A stretch of DNA of 64,000 nucleotides from NCBI RefSeq assembly GCF_001425825.1, contig NZ_LMDM01000023.1:489237-553236 (forward strand), written 5' to 3'. The notes under the pieces were generated by a model, which did no database searches, was not told where the DNA came from, and worked only from the letters and a program-made list of their open reading frames with translations. Source of the DNA: Rhizobacter sp. Root1238. GTDB taxonomy: Bacteria; Pseudomonadota; Gammaproteobacteria; Burkholderiales; Burkholderiaceae_C. Made by a program: the position numbers and the translations under genes. This document shows, one piece after another, positions 33,126-41,889 of this stretch. Positions within the stretch are counted from its first letter, which is position 1. Every line of letters starts with the position of its first letter.

Positions 33126-34142
33126 ATGCACGGAAAAGAGCCAACGGCGCCCGCGCGGCCCACCCGCGCCTCACTGCATGAAGTTCAGGGCGGCGATGCA
33201 GGTCGGCAGACCGGCAAGCTGCTGTGGATGCAGTGCTTCGTGCGAGCGGTCGAAACCGGCAGCTTCTCCGCGACGGCGCGTGAATTGGGCATCGGGCAGC
33301 CCAACGTCAGTCGACACATCGGCTCGCTCGAATCGCATCTCGGTCTGCGGCTGTTGCATCGGACCACGCGCAAGCTGTCGCCGACGATCGAGGGGGAGCG
33401 CTATTACATCGAAGCCCGGCGCGCGCTCGACACGATCGCCGAGGCCGAATCGGTGGCTCGGGGTGAAGACGAGCCGCGTGGCCTTCTGCGCGTCAGCTGC
33501 TCGATGGTCGTTGGTTTGCTGCATGTGCAGCCATTGATTGCGCCTCTGCTCATGCGACATCCGCAACTGGAAGTCGAATTGCATCTGTCCGACGAATACG
33601 TCGATCTCGTCGCAGAGCGCTTCGACCTGGCCGTACGCGTCGGCGCCTTGAAAAGCAGCATGCTGGTCGCGAGACAAGTTGGCGTTTCCGAGCGTGCCGT
33701 GTTCGCGAGCACTGAATACCTCGAACGCCGAGGTGAGCCTGCAACGCCACGAGACTTGATGCTCCACGACTGCATACTGAATACGCGACTGCCAACCGGG
33801 GGTCTCTGGCCTTTCCTCGGTGAGGAGGTCACCGTGCAGGGTCGCTACCGCCTCAACAACCACGAAGCGATCGTGAGCGCAGTGCGCCAGGGGGTCGGCA
33901 TCGGCCTCGCACCGGCCTGGGTCTTCGAAGAAGATCTTCGAGCTGGGCGCGTCAAAGCCTTGCTGCCACACCATCCGCTCCCTGCCGGCGACGTCCACTT
34001 GGTCTATCCAGACCGCAGATTGATCGCCAAGCGTACGCGCCTGGTCATGGATGCGATCGACACGGCATTCGCCGGGGATGCACGCATGCAACCCGGCTAC
34101 CTGGATTCCCTCCGGAGAGCCGTGGTCTCTCCACCGGGTTAG
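33126..34142 (+). CDS. LysR-family transcriptional regulator
   Basis: The 338-residue form carries a LysR winged helix (MQCFVRAVETGSFSATARELGIGQPNVSRHIGSLESHLG) and a normal effector domain. The first 30 residues are unusual for LysR proteins, so translation may begin later. It is divergent from the SDR gene at 32167-32961. Its stop is followed after about 32 bases by the left boundary of the second DUF6502 cassette, in the same frame. Confidence 0.85.
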   Translation: MHGKEPTAPARPTRASLHEVQGGDAGRQTGKLLWMQCFVRAVETGSFSATARELGIGQPNVSRHIGSLESHLGLRLLHRTTRKLSPTIEGERYYIEARRALDTIAEAESVARGEDEPRGLLRVSCSMVVGLLHVQPLIAPLLMRHPQLEVELHLSDEYVDLVAERFDLAVRVGALKSSMLVARQVGVSERAVFASTEYLERRGEPATPRDLMLHDCILNTRLPTGGLWPFLGEEVTVQGRYRLNNHEAIVSAVRQGVGIGLAPAWVFEEDLRAGRVKALLPHHPLPAGDVHLVYPDRRLIAKRTRLVMDAIDTAFAGDARMQPGYLDSLRRAVVSPPG

Positions 34143-34202
34143 GCGACGAGATTTCCGAAGTCGTCTTGCAGGACCGGCCTCTCCCGCAAGGATGTTCAAC
34201 GC

Positions 34203-34817
34203 TTGCTGGATGGCGAAGGCCTCGACAGCGCCGCCACCGCGCAGGAGTACAACCGCGCGGCCCGCGTCCTCACCGGATGGATCCGCGATGCGGACTACCT
34301 CGACCCCTCCGGTGAGCCCTTGCCGGTTCAATTCGACGGCGAGCGCAGCTTTGCGACGCTTGTCAAACGGTACAGCGGCGACATGCCTGCCCGGGCCGTG
34401 CTCGACGAATTGCTGCGCGTCGGCGCGATCGGCCGGCGCGAAGACGGGCTCATCGAGCCCTTGCAGCGCGCCTACGTGCCCCAGGCCGGCGTGCTGGAAA
34501 AGCTGAGCATCCTGGGGCGCGACACCTCCGACCTGATCGACACCATCGATCACAACATCCAGCACGGCTCGACCGACCCGCGGTACCAGCGCAAGGTGAT
34601 GTACGACAGCATCCCGTCGCGCGATCTGGGGGCGTTCCGCAAGCTCAGTGCCGCGAAGGCTCAAGCCTTGCTCGAGACCCTGGACGGCTGGCTTGCGGCG
34701 CATGACGTCGACGACGTGCCGGGCCAGCTCCCCGTCCCTCGATCCCGCGTCGGGCTGGGCATCTATTACTTCGAGGAGCCGGTGACGGCTCCCGACACGC
34801 CAAGAGGTTCGACATGA
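34203..34817 (+). pseudogene. 5'-truncated DUF6502 gene, copy 2
   Basis: The sequence is homologous to DUF6502 copy 1 from the second half of its putative helix-turn-helix onward. The frame is open from the LysR stop at 34142, but the first possible start is a TTG at 34203, giving at most 204 residues without the DNA-binding part. There are no internal stops and the amino-acid sequence is about 92% conserved, so it may still be made as a shortened protein. Its stop overlaps the DUF4382 start by four bases exactly as in copy 1. Confidence 0.7.
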
Positions 34818-35992
34818 AGACACTCAGAATCGCCGGTGCCAGTCTTGTGGCGTCCGTCCTGATCGCTGCGGGCTGTGGCGGTGGCGGCGGCATCGGCGGG
34901 ACGGGACAGGACGCAGGCACGATGCGGGTGTCGATCGGCGACGCCCCGGCGTGCGGGTACGAAGCGGTGAACGTGACCATCGAGCGGGTTCGGGTGAACA
35001 AGAGCCCGACTGCCGGTGAAGGCGACGCAGGCTGGTCGGAGGTGGTGCTGTCGCCAGCCCGTCGCATCGACCTGCTCACGCTCACCAACGGCGTACTGGA
35101 AGACCTCGGGCAGACCACGTTGCCGGCCGGCCGGTACACCCAGCTTCGGCTGGTGCTGGCGACCAACGATGCGACGCATCCGCTCGCCAACTCGGTGGTG
35201 CCGTCGGGTGGCCACGAGACGGCGCTCGAGACGCCCAGCGCTGAGCAGAGCGGTCTCAAGCTGAACCTCGACGTGGACGTCCCGGTCGGGAAGGTCGTCG
35301 ACGTGGCTCTCGACTTCGACGCGTGCAGGTCGATCGTTCGACTCGGCAACTCCGGCCGCTACAACCTGAAGCCCGTCCTCTCCGCGACGACGGTCCTGTC
35401 GGACGCCGGGCAGCGGGTTGTCGGCTACGTGGACCCCGCCGCGTCGATCGCCGGAACGACGGTGTCGCTGCAAAGCGGCGGCACCGTGGTGAAGGCCGCT
35501 GCGCCGGACGCGACCGGAAAGTTCGTGCTGTACCCCGTCCCTGTCGGAAGCTACGACCTCGTGGTCAGCGCCACGGGCCGCGTGACGGCGGTGATGACGG
35601 GGGTGCCCGTGACCGTCGCCGCGTACACGTACGTCGCCAGTGCCAGTGCACCGATTGCTCCGCCGGTCTCCACGCCGGCCGACCGGCCGGTGGGCGGAAC
35701 GGTGACGCCGGCACCGGCCACGGTCCGTGCGCTTCAAACGCTCGGCGGCACCACCACCGTCGAAGTCCGCGGCGGCAACGTCGATGGCCTCACGGGCGCC
35801 TTCCAGCTGCTGCTGCCCAACGGCGCGCCCGTCGCATCGCCCTACGCCGCCGATCCCCTGTCGCTGAACTTCAAGGCGGACGCGGGCGCCGCGGGTCACT
35901 ACGTCGTGGAGGCCACGTCCTTCGGCGTCTCGAAGACGCAGGCGGTGGACACATCGGTCCCCGTCGCAGAGTTGAATTTCACATTCCCCTGA
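34814..35992 (+). CDS. DUF4382 domain lipoprotein, copy 2
   Basis: The 392-residue lipoprotein (LIAAGC, Cys21) is colinear with the protein at 1748-2929 over its whole length, including DUF4382 and the Ig-like segment. It differs by scattered substitutions and one Gly-linker change. All frames are intact, so both copies appear functional. It must be translated either by coupling to the truncated DUF6502 frame or from its own site. The operator of copy 1 is absent upstream, so its expression probably differs. Confidence 0.8.
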   Translation: MKTLRIAGASLVASVLIAAGCGGGGGIGGTGQDAGTMRVSIGDAPACGYEAVNVTIERVRVNKSPTAGEGDAGWSEVVLSPARRIDLLTLTNGVLEDLGQTTLPAGRYTQLRLVLATNDATHPLANSVVPSGGHETALETPSAEQSGLKLNLDVDVPVGKVVDVALDFDACRSIVRLGNSGRYNLKPVLSATTVLSDAGQRVVGYVDPAASIAGTTVSLQSGGTVVKAAAPDATGKFVLYPVPVGSYDLVVSATGRVTAVMTGVPVTVAAYTYVASASAPIAPPVSTPADRPVGGTVTPAPATVRALQTLGGTTTVEVRGGNVDGLTGAFQLLLPNGAPVASPYAADPLSLNFKADAGAAGHYVVEATSFGVSKTQAVDTSVPVAELNFTFP

Positions 35993-36003
35993 ATCCCGCA
36001 ACG

Positions 36004-36474
36004 ATGCCGCACACCAAAGCAAACGACTCGCGTTCCCAGGCTCGCGCCTTTACGCCGGGATGGGGGTTTCTCTCCGTGGCCATGTGGGAGCACGGCGAGG
36101 GCGGCCGCGCCATGAGGCTTCGCCCGACCCGCCTGTCCGTGATTGCCATCGGAGGGGAGAGCAGGGCGGATCTTGAAGACCTGCTGATGGAATGCGATGT
36201 GGAACTGACGGTCGTCGAACGATCCGCCGCCGTCATCGAAGACCTCAAGCAGCGTTTCGGCACGCTTTCGAAGTACGTCGCGTGGAAGGTGGGGGACGTC
36301 GTCGACCTCGACCTGCCCCACCACGCCTACGATCTCTGGTTCGATGCGAGGCACTACCGGACGATGCTCTGCGAAGCGCAGCGAGCCAGGTATGTGGACA
36401 AGATGCGCCGTTGCGTGCGCTCGGGCGGCACCACGATGGTGGCGGGGCATCCGGCCAGCCGGCGCGGCGAGTAG
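36004..36474 (+). CDS. Small methyltransferase-fold protein, copy 2
   Basis: The 156-residue protein is a paralogue of the one at 2941-3411. The core from LSVIAIGG to MVAGHP is strongly conserved while the first 40 residues have diverged. The altered SAM loop is the same in both. Conserved segments include AAVIEDLKQRFGTLSKYVA, WKVGDVVDLDLP and YDLWFDARHY. It ends the second cassette. Activity is unproven. Confidence 0.55.
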   Translation: MPHTKANDSRSQARAFTPGWGFLSVAMWEHGEGGRAMRLRPTRLSVIAIGGESRADLEDLLMECDVELTVVERSAAVIEDLKQRFGTLSKYVAWKVGDVVDLDLPHHAYDLWFDARHYRTMLCEAQRARYVDKMRRCVRSGGTTMVAGHPASRRGE

Positions 36475-36534
36475 GCGAGGGCCGATCGAGACGTCGAGGT
36501 TCGTTGCTGCAGACGCAGGCGGGCTGATGTCCGC

Positions 36535-37551
36535 TCAGCCCAGCTTCATCGCGTACTCCACCCGCGACGCCAGCTGCGGATCGCTCGGCTTCTCGAAGCT
36601 GTTGCAGAAGGCCGCGGTGGCGCCGGCCACGTCGTTCGTGCCCTTCACCGCGTCGATCGCGCCCTTGTAGTCGCCCTGCAGCTCCTGCTTCAGGTAGCCG
36701 TAGTTGGCGGCCTGGCTCGACGGATCGATGTTGTTGGCCTTGGCGAAGTCGATCAGGCCCTGCTTGCGCACCCCGCCCCACTGGGCGATGCCGTAGCCGT
36801 TGCCGTTGTCGTCGGCCATGTTGCCGTTCGGCCCGCCGATGCCGCCGCCTTGCGTGATGCCGGAATTCATGCCGCCGCTCTCGTGCCACAGGTTGCCGAC
36901 GATGCCGGCGGCCTGGGCGTCGTTGAGGCCGAAGTCCTTCTTCAGGTTGTCCTTCCACTGCTGCGCGACCTGCAGGCTCTCGCCCGGCTGCAGCGCCTGG
37001 GTCTGGGCGGCGCCGCTCAGCGGGCCGGCATCGCCGCCGCCGCTGGCCGGCTGGGCCGCCTGGGCCGGCGTTTCGGTCACCGCGGCAGGGCCCTGCTCGG
37101 GCTGCGGCATCGCCTGCGCACCGGGGTTTGCCCCTTCCACCGGTGCGGCTGCCACGGCCTCGCCGCCGCCCCACCCGCCGCCCCCGCCACCCCCCACGCC
37201 GCCGAGGCCCGAGAGACTGCCGCCGCCCTCTCCGCCGCCGCCGTCCGGCGAGGGGTTCTGCTGGAAGGCCGCCATGAACTGCATCATCATGTACGCCAGC
37301 ATCTCCAGCAGCTGCGGGTTCATCGTGGTGGCGTTCGGGTCCATCTCGCCATCCTGGCCGTCGGCACCGCAGGCGCCTTCGACCGACGGATCCTCGCTCG
37401 GCAGCTCGGTGCTCAGTTGCAGGTCGGCCGACTCGTCGACAGGATGGCAGCCACCGGCATGCGTGGCGCCCGGAGATCCCATGTGGCCCATCGAACCATA
37501 GTGACCCATCGGTCCGAAGTGGGACATCGGCGACATGACGCCTACGCTCAT
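36535..37551 (-). CDS. Gly-rich protein with C-terminal phage-tail-type lysozyme domain (harpin-like architecture)
   Basis: The 338-residue protein has three parts. Residues 1-35 are Met/His/Gly-rich repeats (MGHYGSMGHMGS). A middle part has a hydrophobic helix NPQLLEMLAYMMMQFMAAFQ and long Gly runs (about 103-130), then a Pro/Ala/Gln-rich linker. Residues about 194-337 resemble the phage tail lysozyme/muramidase domain, with likely catalytic E224 in NLWHESGG and GYGIAQW later. There is no Sec signal peptide. Gly-rich, acidic, Cys-poor proteins with muramidase domains act as type III secretion helpers (harpins) in plant-associated bacteria. A strong AAGGAG site lies seven bases before the ATG at 37551. 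The secretion route is unknown. Confidence 0.65.
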   Translation of the reverse strand: MSVGVMSPMSHFGPMGHYGSMGHMGSPGATHAGGCHPVDESADLQLSTELPSEDPSVEGACGADGQDGEMDPNATTMNPQLLEMLAYMMMQFMAAFQQNPSPDGGGGEGGGSLSGLGGVGGGGGGGWGGGEAVAAAPVEGANPGAQAMPQPEQGPAAVTETPAQAAQPASGGGDAGPLSGAAQTQALQPGESLQVAQQWKDNLKKDFGLNDAQAAGIVGNLWHESGGMNSGITQGGGIGGPNGNMADDNGNGYGIAQWGGVRKQGLIDFAKANNIDPSSQAANYGYLKQELQGDYKGAIDAVKGTNDVAGATAAFCNSFEKPSDPQLASRVEYAMKLG

Positions 37552-37717
37552 GGGGATCTCCTTCAGGCTGGCAAGCGGTGTGGTGGTGTCCGCGATGCTC
37601 GGCCCGCCACGTCCCTCGCGAGGGCGGCGGCGCGAAGTGCCGTGCGGCCATGCGAAGCCCCTGTCGGCCGGCACGGCACCGCCGGACTCACGGCTGCAGG
37701 GCCCGCCGCGCGCAGGC

Positions 37718-38950
37718 TCAGGCCGCTGCGCCGATCGCCTGGCGCTGCGGCAGCCGCGTGAATGCCAGCGCCGACAGGAAGGCCCCGATGCCCAGCGAGA
37801 ACGCGCCGACGAAGAGCCACAGGTAGCTCGACAACGTGTCGTAGATCAGCCCGCCCAGCACCGGCCCGAGCGCCATGCCGAGGCTGCTGGCCATCGTGAT
37901 GCCGCCGATCACCGTGCCCATCATGCGCAACGGAAAATTCTCGCGCGCCAGCACTGCGAACAGCGGCATCACGCCCGCGTAGGTGAAGCCGAACAGCGCG
38001 GCGACGGTGTAGAAACTCCCGAGCTCGCGCGCGAACACATACCCCAGCACCACGAGCGCCTGGGCGAGCAGCGCCAGCACCAGCACGCGCGCGGCTCCGA
38101 AGCGGTCGCCGAGCAGCCCGAACACGAGGCGGCCGCCCAGGCCGGCGAGTCCTTCCAGGCTGTAGATCGACACCGCCGCCATCAGCGGGATGCCGCAGGT
38201 GACGGCGTAGCTCACCGTGTGGAAGATCGGCCCGGAGTGGGTGGCGCAGCTCAGGAAGCTGGTCGAGACCAGGATCAGGAACGGCGCGGAGCGCATGGCC
38301 TTCCCGACGGACGTGGCCGGTTCGGGCGTCGCGCCCGGTGCCGCGGCGGATGCGGCCGGCGCGAGCGCCGGCGGGCGACGCACCAGCAACGCCACCGGCA
38401 CCATGATCGCCACGGCCAGGGCCGCGATGAGCTGCAGCGAGGTTCGCCAGCCGTGCCCCTGCACCAGCCAGGCCGCCAGCGGCGACATGGTCATCGGCGC
38501 CATGCCCATGCCGGCCGACACCAGCGACACCGCCAGGCTGCGCCGCGTGTCGAACCACCCGGTGACGCAGGCCATCATTGGTGCAAAGATCGCCGCCGCG
38601 CCGAAGCCGACGACCGCGCCGAACGACAGCTGGAACGCGAGCAGCGATGTCGCCAGGCTGGACAGCGCGAGACCGGCGGCCAGCAGCAAGGCGCCGGCCA
38701 GCACCACGCTGCGCGGACCCACGCGGTCGCTGAGGTGGCCCCAGGCGATGCTGCCGACCGCGAGCGCCGCGAAGGCCAGCGTCATCGCGGCGGAGATCCC
38801 GGTGGTGGACCAGCCCGCGTCCTGTGCGATCGGCCGCAGGAACACCGGCAGCGAGAACAGCCCGCCGATCGCCACGCAACCGAGCACGCCGCCGGCGGCC
38901 ACGATGATCCAGCGGTAATGAGCGCGCAGCGCGTCGGTCCAGGAAGGCAT
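37718..38950 (-). CDS. MFS transporter (monocarboxylate/oxalate-formate-like)
   Basis: The 410-residue inner-membrane protein has twelve hydrophobic helices and MFS loop motifs (GHLSDRVGPRSVV after TM2, FGLLGDRFGAARV after TM8). The N-terminal DALRAHYRWIIVAAGG and the general pattern fit organic-acid carriers. It is the last gene of the five-gene minus-strand operon with the tartrate dehydratase-like enzyme. It probably imports the hydroxy acid that the operon degrades. Confidence 0.85.
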   Translation of the reverse strand: MPSWTDALRAHYRWIIVAAGGVLGCVAIGGLFSLPVFLRPIAQDAGWSTTGISAAMTLAFAALAVGSIAWGHLSDRVGPRSVVLAGALLLAAGLALSSLATSLLAFQLSFGAVVGFGAAAIFAPMMACVTGWFDTRRSLAVSLVSAGMGMAPMTMSPLAAWLVQGHGWRTSLQLIAALAVAIMVPVALLVRRPPALAPAASAAAPGATPEPATSVGKAMRSAPFLILVSTSFLSCATHSGPIFHTVSYAVTCGIPLMAAVSIYSLEGLAGLGGRLVFGLLGDRFGAARVLVLALLAQALVVLGYVFARELGSFYTVAALFGFTYAGVMPLFAVLARENFPLRMMGTVIGGITMASSLGMALGPVLGGLIYDTLSSYLWLFVGAFSLGIGAFLSALAFTRLPQRQAIGAAA

Positions 38951-39036
38951 GGTTCGGCCCCTTGTCGGTGGGTGGGCAGCGGAACGATTCCGCCGCCTCA
39001 CCTCCACGACGAACGGGGACCGGCCGAATCGACAGC

Positions 39037-40203
39037 TCAGCCCGCCAGCGCCTTCATCTGCGCGTACAGGTCCGCCTTCCCCTCGAAGCCGATCCCCGGC
39101 AGCTCCGGCAGGGTGACATACCCGTTGTCGACCTTCACGCCATCGGGGAAGCCGCCATAGGGCTGGAACAGGTCCGGGTACGACTCGTTGCCGCCCAGCC
39201 CCAGCCCGGCCGCGATGGCCAGCGACATCTGGTGCCCGCCATGCGGCACGCAGCGCGATGCCGACCAGCCGTGCGCCTTCAGCATCTCCAGCGTGCGCAG
39301 GTATTCGACCAGCCCGTAGCTCAGCGCGCAGTCGAACTGCAACCAGTCGCGGTCGGGCCGCATGCCGCCGTAGCGGATCAGGTTGCGCGCATCCTGCATC
39401 GAGAACAGGTTCTCGCCGGTGGCCATCGGGCCGGCATAGTGCTGCGCCAGCTCGGCCTGCAGCGCATAGTCGAGCGGGTCGCCGGCTTCCTCGTACCAGA
39501 ACAGGTCGTACTGCGACAGCGCCTTCGCATACGCGATCGCGGTCTTCAGGTCGAAGCGCCCGTTCGCGTCGACCGCCAGCTTCTGCCCCGGCCCGAGAAG
39601 GCGCAGCACGGCCTCGATGCGCTTGCAGTCTTCGGCCAGCGACGCGCCGCCGATCTTCTTCTTCACCACCGAGTAGCCGCGGTCGAGGTAGCTGCGCATC
39701 TCGCGCTCCAGCCCTTCCAGGCCCTGGCCCGGCCAGTAGTAGCCGCCGGCGGCGTAGACGAACACCTTGCGGTTGGCGTGGCCGGTGCCGTAGCGCTCGG
39801 CCAGCAGCTGGAACAGCGGCTTGCCCTCGATCTTCGCGACCGCGTCCCACACCGCCATGTCGATGGTGCCGACCGCCACCGAGCGTTCGCCATGTCCGCC
39901 GGGCTTCTCGTTGGTCATCATCGTGGCCCACACCTTGTGCGGATCGATGTTGTCGCGTTCCGCATCGCGCAGGTTCGCCGGATCGGCCTCGAGGATGCGC
40001 GGCAGGAAGCGTTCGCGCATCAGCGCGCCCTGGCCGTAGCGGCCGTTGGAATTGAAGCCGTAGCCGATCACCGGCTTGCCGTCGCGGACCACGTCGGTGA
40101 CGACGGCGACCAGGCTCAGCGTCATCTTCGAGAAGTCGATGTACGCGTTGCGGATGCTGGACTGGATGGGCTTGGTCTGTTCGCGGATCTCGATGATCTT
40201 CAT
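39037..40203 (-). CDS. tarD: D-tartrate dehydratase-like enzyme (enolase superfamily)
   Basis: The 388-residue protein aligns throughout with Bradyrhizobium D-tartrate dehydratase. All active-site residues are present one position earlier than in that enzyme: K181/K183 (VVKKKIGG), metal ligands D212 (VDANG), E238 (FWYEEAG) and E264 (MATGEN), and H321 (CVPHGGH). The enzyme dehydrates D-tartrate to oxaloacetate using Mg2+. The start at 40203 follows GGAAACCACC-type spacing after the SDR stop. Substrate assignment rests on remembered residue numbering, but the agreement is close. Confidence 0.82.
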   Translation of the reverse strand: MKIIEIREQTKPIQSSIRNAYIDFSKMTLSLVAVVTDVVRDGKPVIGYGFNSNGRYGQGALMRERFLPRILEADPANLRDAERDNIDPHKVWATMMTNEKPGGHGERSVAVGTIDMAVWDAVAKIEGKPLFQLLAERYGTGHANRKVFVYAAGGYYWPGQGLEGLEREMRSYLDRGYSVVKKKIGGASLAEDCKRIEAVLRLLGPGQKLAVDANGRFDLKTAIAYAKALSQYDLFWYEEAGDPLDYALQAELAQHYAGPMATGENLFSMQDARNLIRYGGMRPDRDWLQFDCALSYGLVEYLRTLEMLKAHGWSASRCVPHGGHQMSLAIAAGLGLGGNESYPDLFQPYGGFPDGVKVDNGYVTLPELPGIGFEGKADLYAQMKALAG

Positions 40204-40222
40204 GGTGGTTTCCTGGGGAGTG

Positions 40223-40918
40223 TCAGCGCGGCAGCGAGGCGCCACCGCAGATCTGGATGTCCTGGCCGGTGATGGCGGCCGCAGCGGGAGAGAGCAGGAA
40301 GCCGACCATCGCCGCGATCTCGTCGGGACGGATGAGCCGGCCGATCGGCGGCAGCACCGGCGCGGCGGCCTGCCGGGCAGGGTCGTTGGTCATCGCGGTC
40401 TGCGTGGCCGCGGGCGACACCACGTTGACCGTCACCCCGTGCGCCACCACCTCGGCAGCCCAGCTGCGCGACAGGCCGGCCAGCGCCGCCTTGGTCGCCG
40501 CGTACTGGCTGCGGCCGGCCTTGCCCTGCGCGACGCGGCTGCCGATCAGCACGACGCGGCCGTGCCCCGCGGCCGCCATCGCCGGCAGCAGCCGGTTGCC
40601 GATGCGCTCGGCGGCATCGACGTGCAGTCGCCACATCAGTTCGCCGTCGGCCGGCTGCAGGCTGCCGAGGCTGCCCACGCGCAGAACGCCGGCGGCATGC
40701 ACGAAGGCCTGGGCGACGGCCAGGTGCTGCAGCGCGGCGTCGGTCGCCGCACCGTCGGCCAGGTCGACGCGCAGTGCGTGGAAATGCAGGTGGTCGAGGG
40801 TGGCCGGCCCGAGGTCGAGGCCGCTGACGAGCCAGCCGTCTTCGAGCAAGGCCTGCGCGATGGCCCGCCCGATCCCGGAGCTGCTGCCGGTCACGACCGC
40901 ATGGCGTTCACTCGGCAC
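40223..40918 (-). CDS. SDR-family oxidoreductase
   Basis: The 231-residue SDR has TGSSSGIGRA, HAAGV in place of the usual NNAG, the catalytic Ser in LIGSRVA and YAATK. The C-terminus ITGQDIQICGGAS is typical. It overlaps the Bug-protein stop by 11 bases and lies 19 bases before tarD, so it belongs to the hydroxy-acid operon. It may oxidise a hydroxy acid intermediate. Confidence 0.88.
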   Translation of the reverse strand: MPSERHAVVTGSSSGIGRAIAQALLEDGWLVSGLDLGPATLDHLHFHALRVDLADGAATDAALQHLAVAQAFVHAAGVLRVGSLGSLQPADGELMWRLHVDAAERIGNRLLPAMAAAGHGRVVLIGSRVAQGKAGRSQYAATKAALAGLSRSWAAEVVAHGVTVNVVSPAATQTAMTNDPARQAAAPVLPPIGRLIRPDEIAAMVGFLLSPAAAAITGQDIQICGGASLPR

Positions 40919-41879
40919 GGATCTTCCCCTCGGTGACGATGCGCTGCGACAGCGCCATGTCGTCCTTCTGGAAGCGCACGAAGTCGTCGATCGAACCCGG
41001 CGTCAGCAGCAGCCCCTGCGGCGTCAGCTGCTCGCGCATGTCGGTGCCCAGCGCCTTGTTGACCTCGGCGTTCAGGCGCACCGCGATCTCCTTCGGCAGG
41101 CTGGCCGGACCCCACAGGCCGTACCAGCTGTAGAACTCGTAGCCCGGCACCGTCTCGCCGACGGTCGGCAGCTCGGGCTGGCTGGGCACGCGGTTCTTCG
41201 ACGTGACGGCCAGCACCTTCAGCTGGCCTGCCTTCGCGAACGAGGCCGAGCCGAGGATCGGGTCGATGAACGCATCGACGCTGCCGCCGATCAGGTCCTG
41301 GTAGGCCGGTGCCGATCCCTTGTACGGCACGATCAGGTATTCCATCTGGCCGGCGCGGCGCAGCATCTCGGTGCTCAGGTGCCCGGCCGAGCCGGTCGAG
41401 CCGATCGCGAACGTCAGCTTGCCCGGGTGGGCGCGCGCATAGGTCAGCAGGCCCTTGACGTCGTTGAAGGGCAGGTTCTTGTTGACCGCGATCGCCAGCG
41501 GCGCCTTCGCCACCAACGCCACTGGCGCGAAGTCCTTCACCACGTCGTAGGCCGCGGTCTTCTGCGTCATCGGCGTGGTGGTGAAGGTGGACGCGCTGAA
41601 CAGCAGCGTGTAGCCGTCGCCTGGCGCGCGGGCCACCGCCGAGGCGCCGATGGTGCCGGCACCGCCCGCGCGGTTGTCCACGATGACCGTCTGGCCGAGC
41701 TGCTGGCCCAGCTTCTGCGCCAGCAGGCGGCCCACCACGTCGAGCGTGCCGCCGGGCGGAAAGGGGATGATCATCGTGATGGGCTTGGCGGGCCAGGGTT
41801 CGGCGCGGGCGCCGGTGCTGGTGCCAAGGGCGAGCAGCGCGGCGGTCGCGGCGCACAGGAGGAAACGTTGGCGGTTCAT
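40908..41879 (-). CDS. Bug/TctC-family periplasmic solute-binding protein
   Basis: The 323-residue exported protein has a signal peptide cleaved after ARA and the Bug-family opening WPAKPITMIIPFPPGGTLDVVGR, then VDNRAGGAGTIGASAVARA. These proteins bind carboxylates such as tartrate, aspartate or nicotinate. No TctA/TctB permease is encoded nearby, as is common for the many orphan Bug proteins of Burkholderiales. GAGGAG precedes the ATG at 41879. It probably captures the operon's substrate or acts as a sensor. Confidence 0.9.
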   Translation of the reverse strand: MNRQRFLLCAATAALLALGTSTGARAEPWPAKPITMIIPFPPGGTLDVVGRLLAQKLGQQLGQTVIVDNRAGGAGTIGASAVARAPGDGYTLLFSASTFTTTPMTQKTAAYDVVKDFAPVALVAKAPLAIAVNKNLPFNDVKGLLTYARAHPGKLTFAIGSTGSAGHLSTEMLRRAGQMEYLIVPYKGSAPAYQDLIGGSVDAFIDPILGSASFAKAGQLKVLAVTSKNRVPSQPELPTVGETVPGYEFYSWYGLWGPASLPKEIAVRLNAEVNKALGTDMREQLTPQGLLLTPGSIDDFVRFQKDDMALSQRIVTEGKIRAE

Positions 41880-41889
41880 GTTCGTCTCC

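Larger units (their letters stand above)
34175..36515 (+). repeat. Segmental duplication, copy 2 (partner at 1110-3455)
   Basis: The same-orientation match to copy 1 begins inside the DUF6502 coding sequence and runs to shortly after the third gene. The cassette lost its first 68 codons and the palindromic operator. The left junction lies about 32 bases after the LysR stop. No target-site duplication or transposase is visible. Confidence 0.85.
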
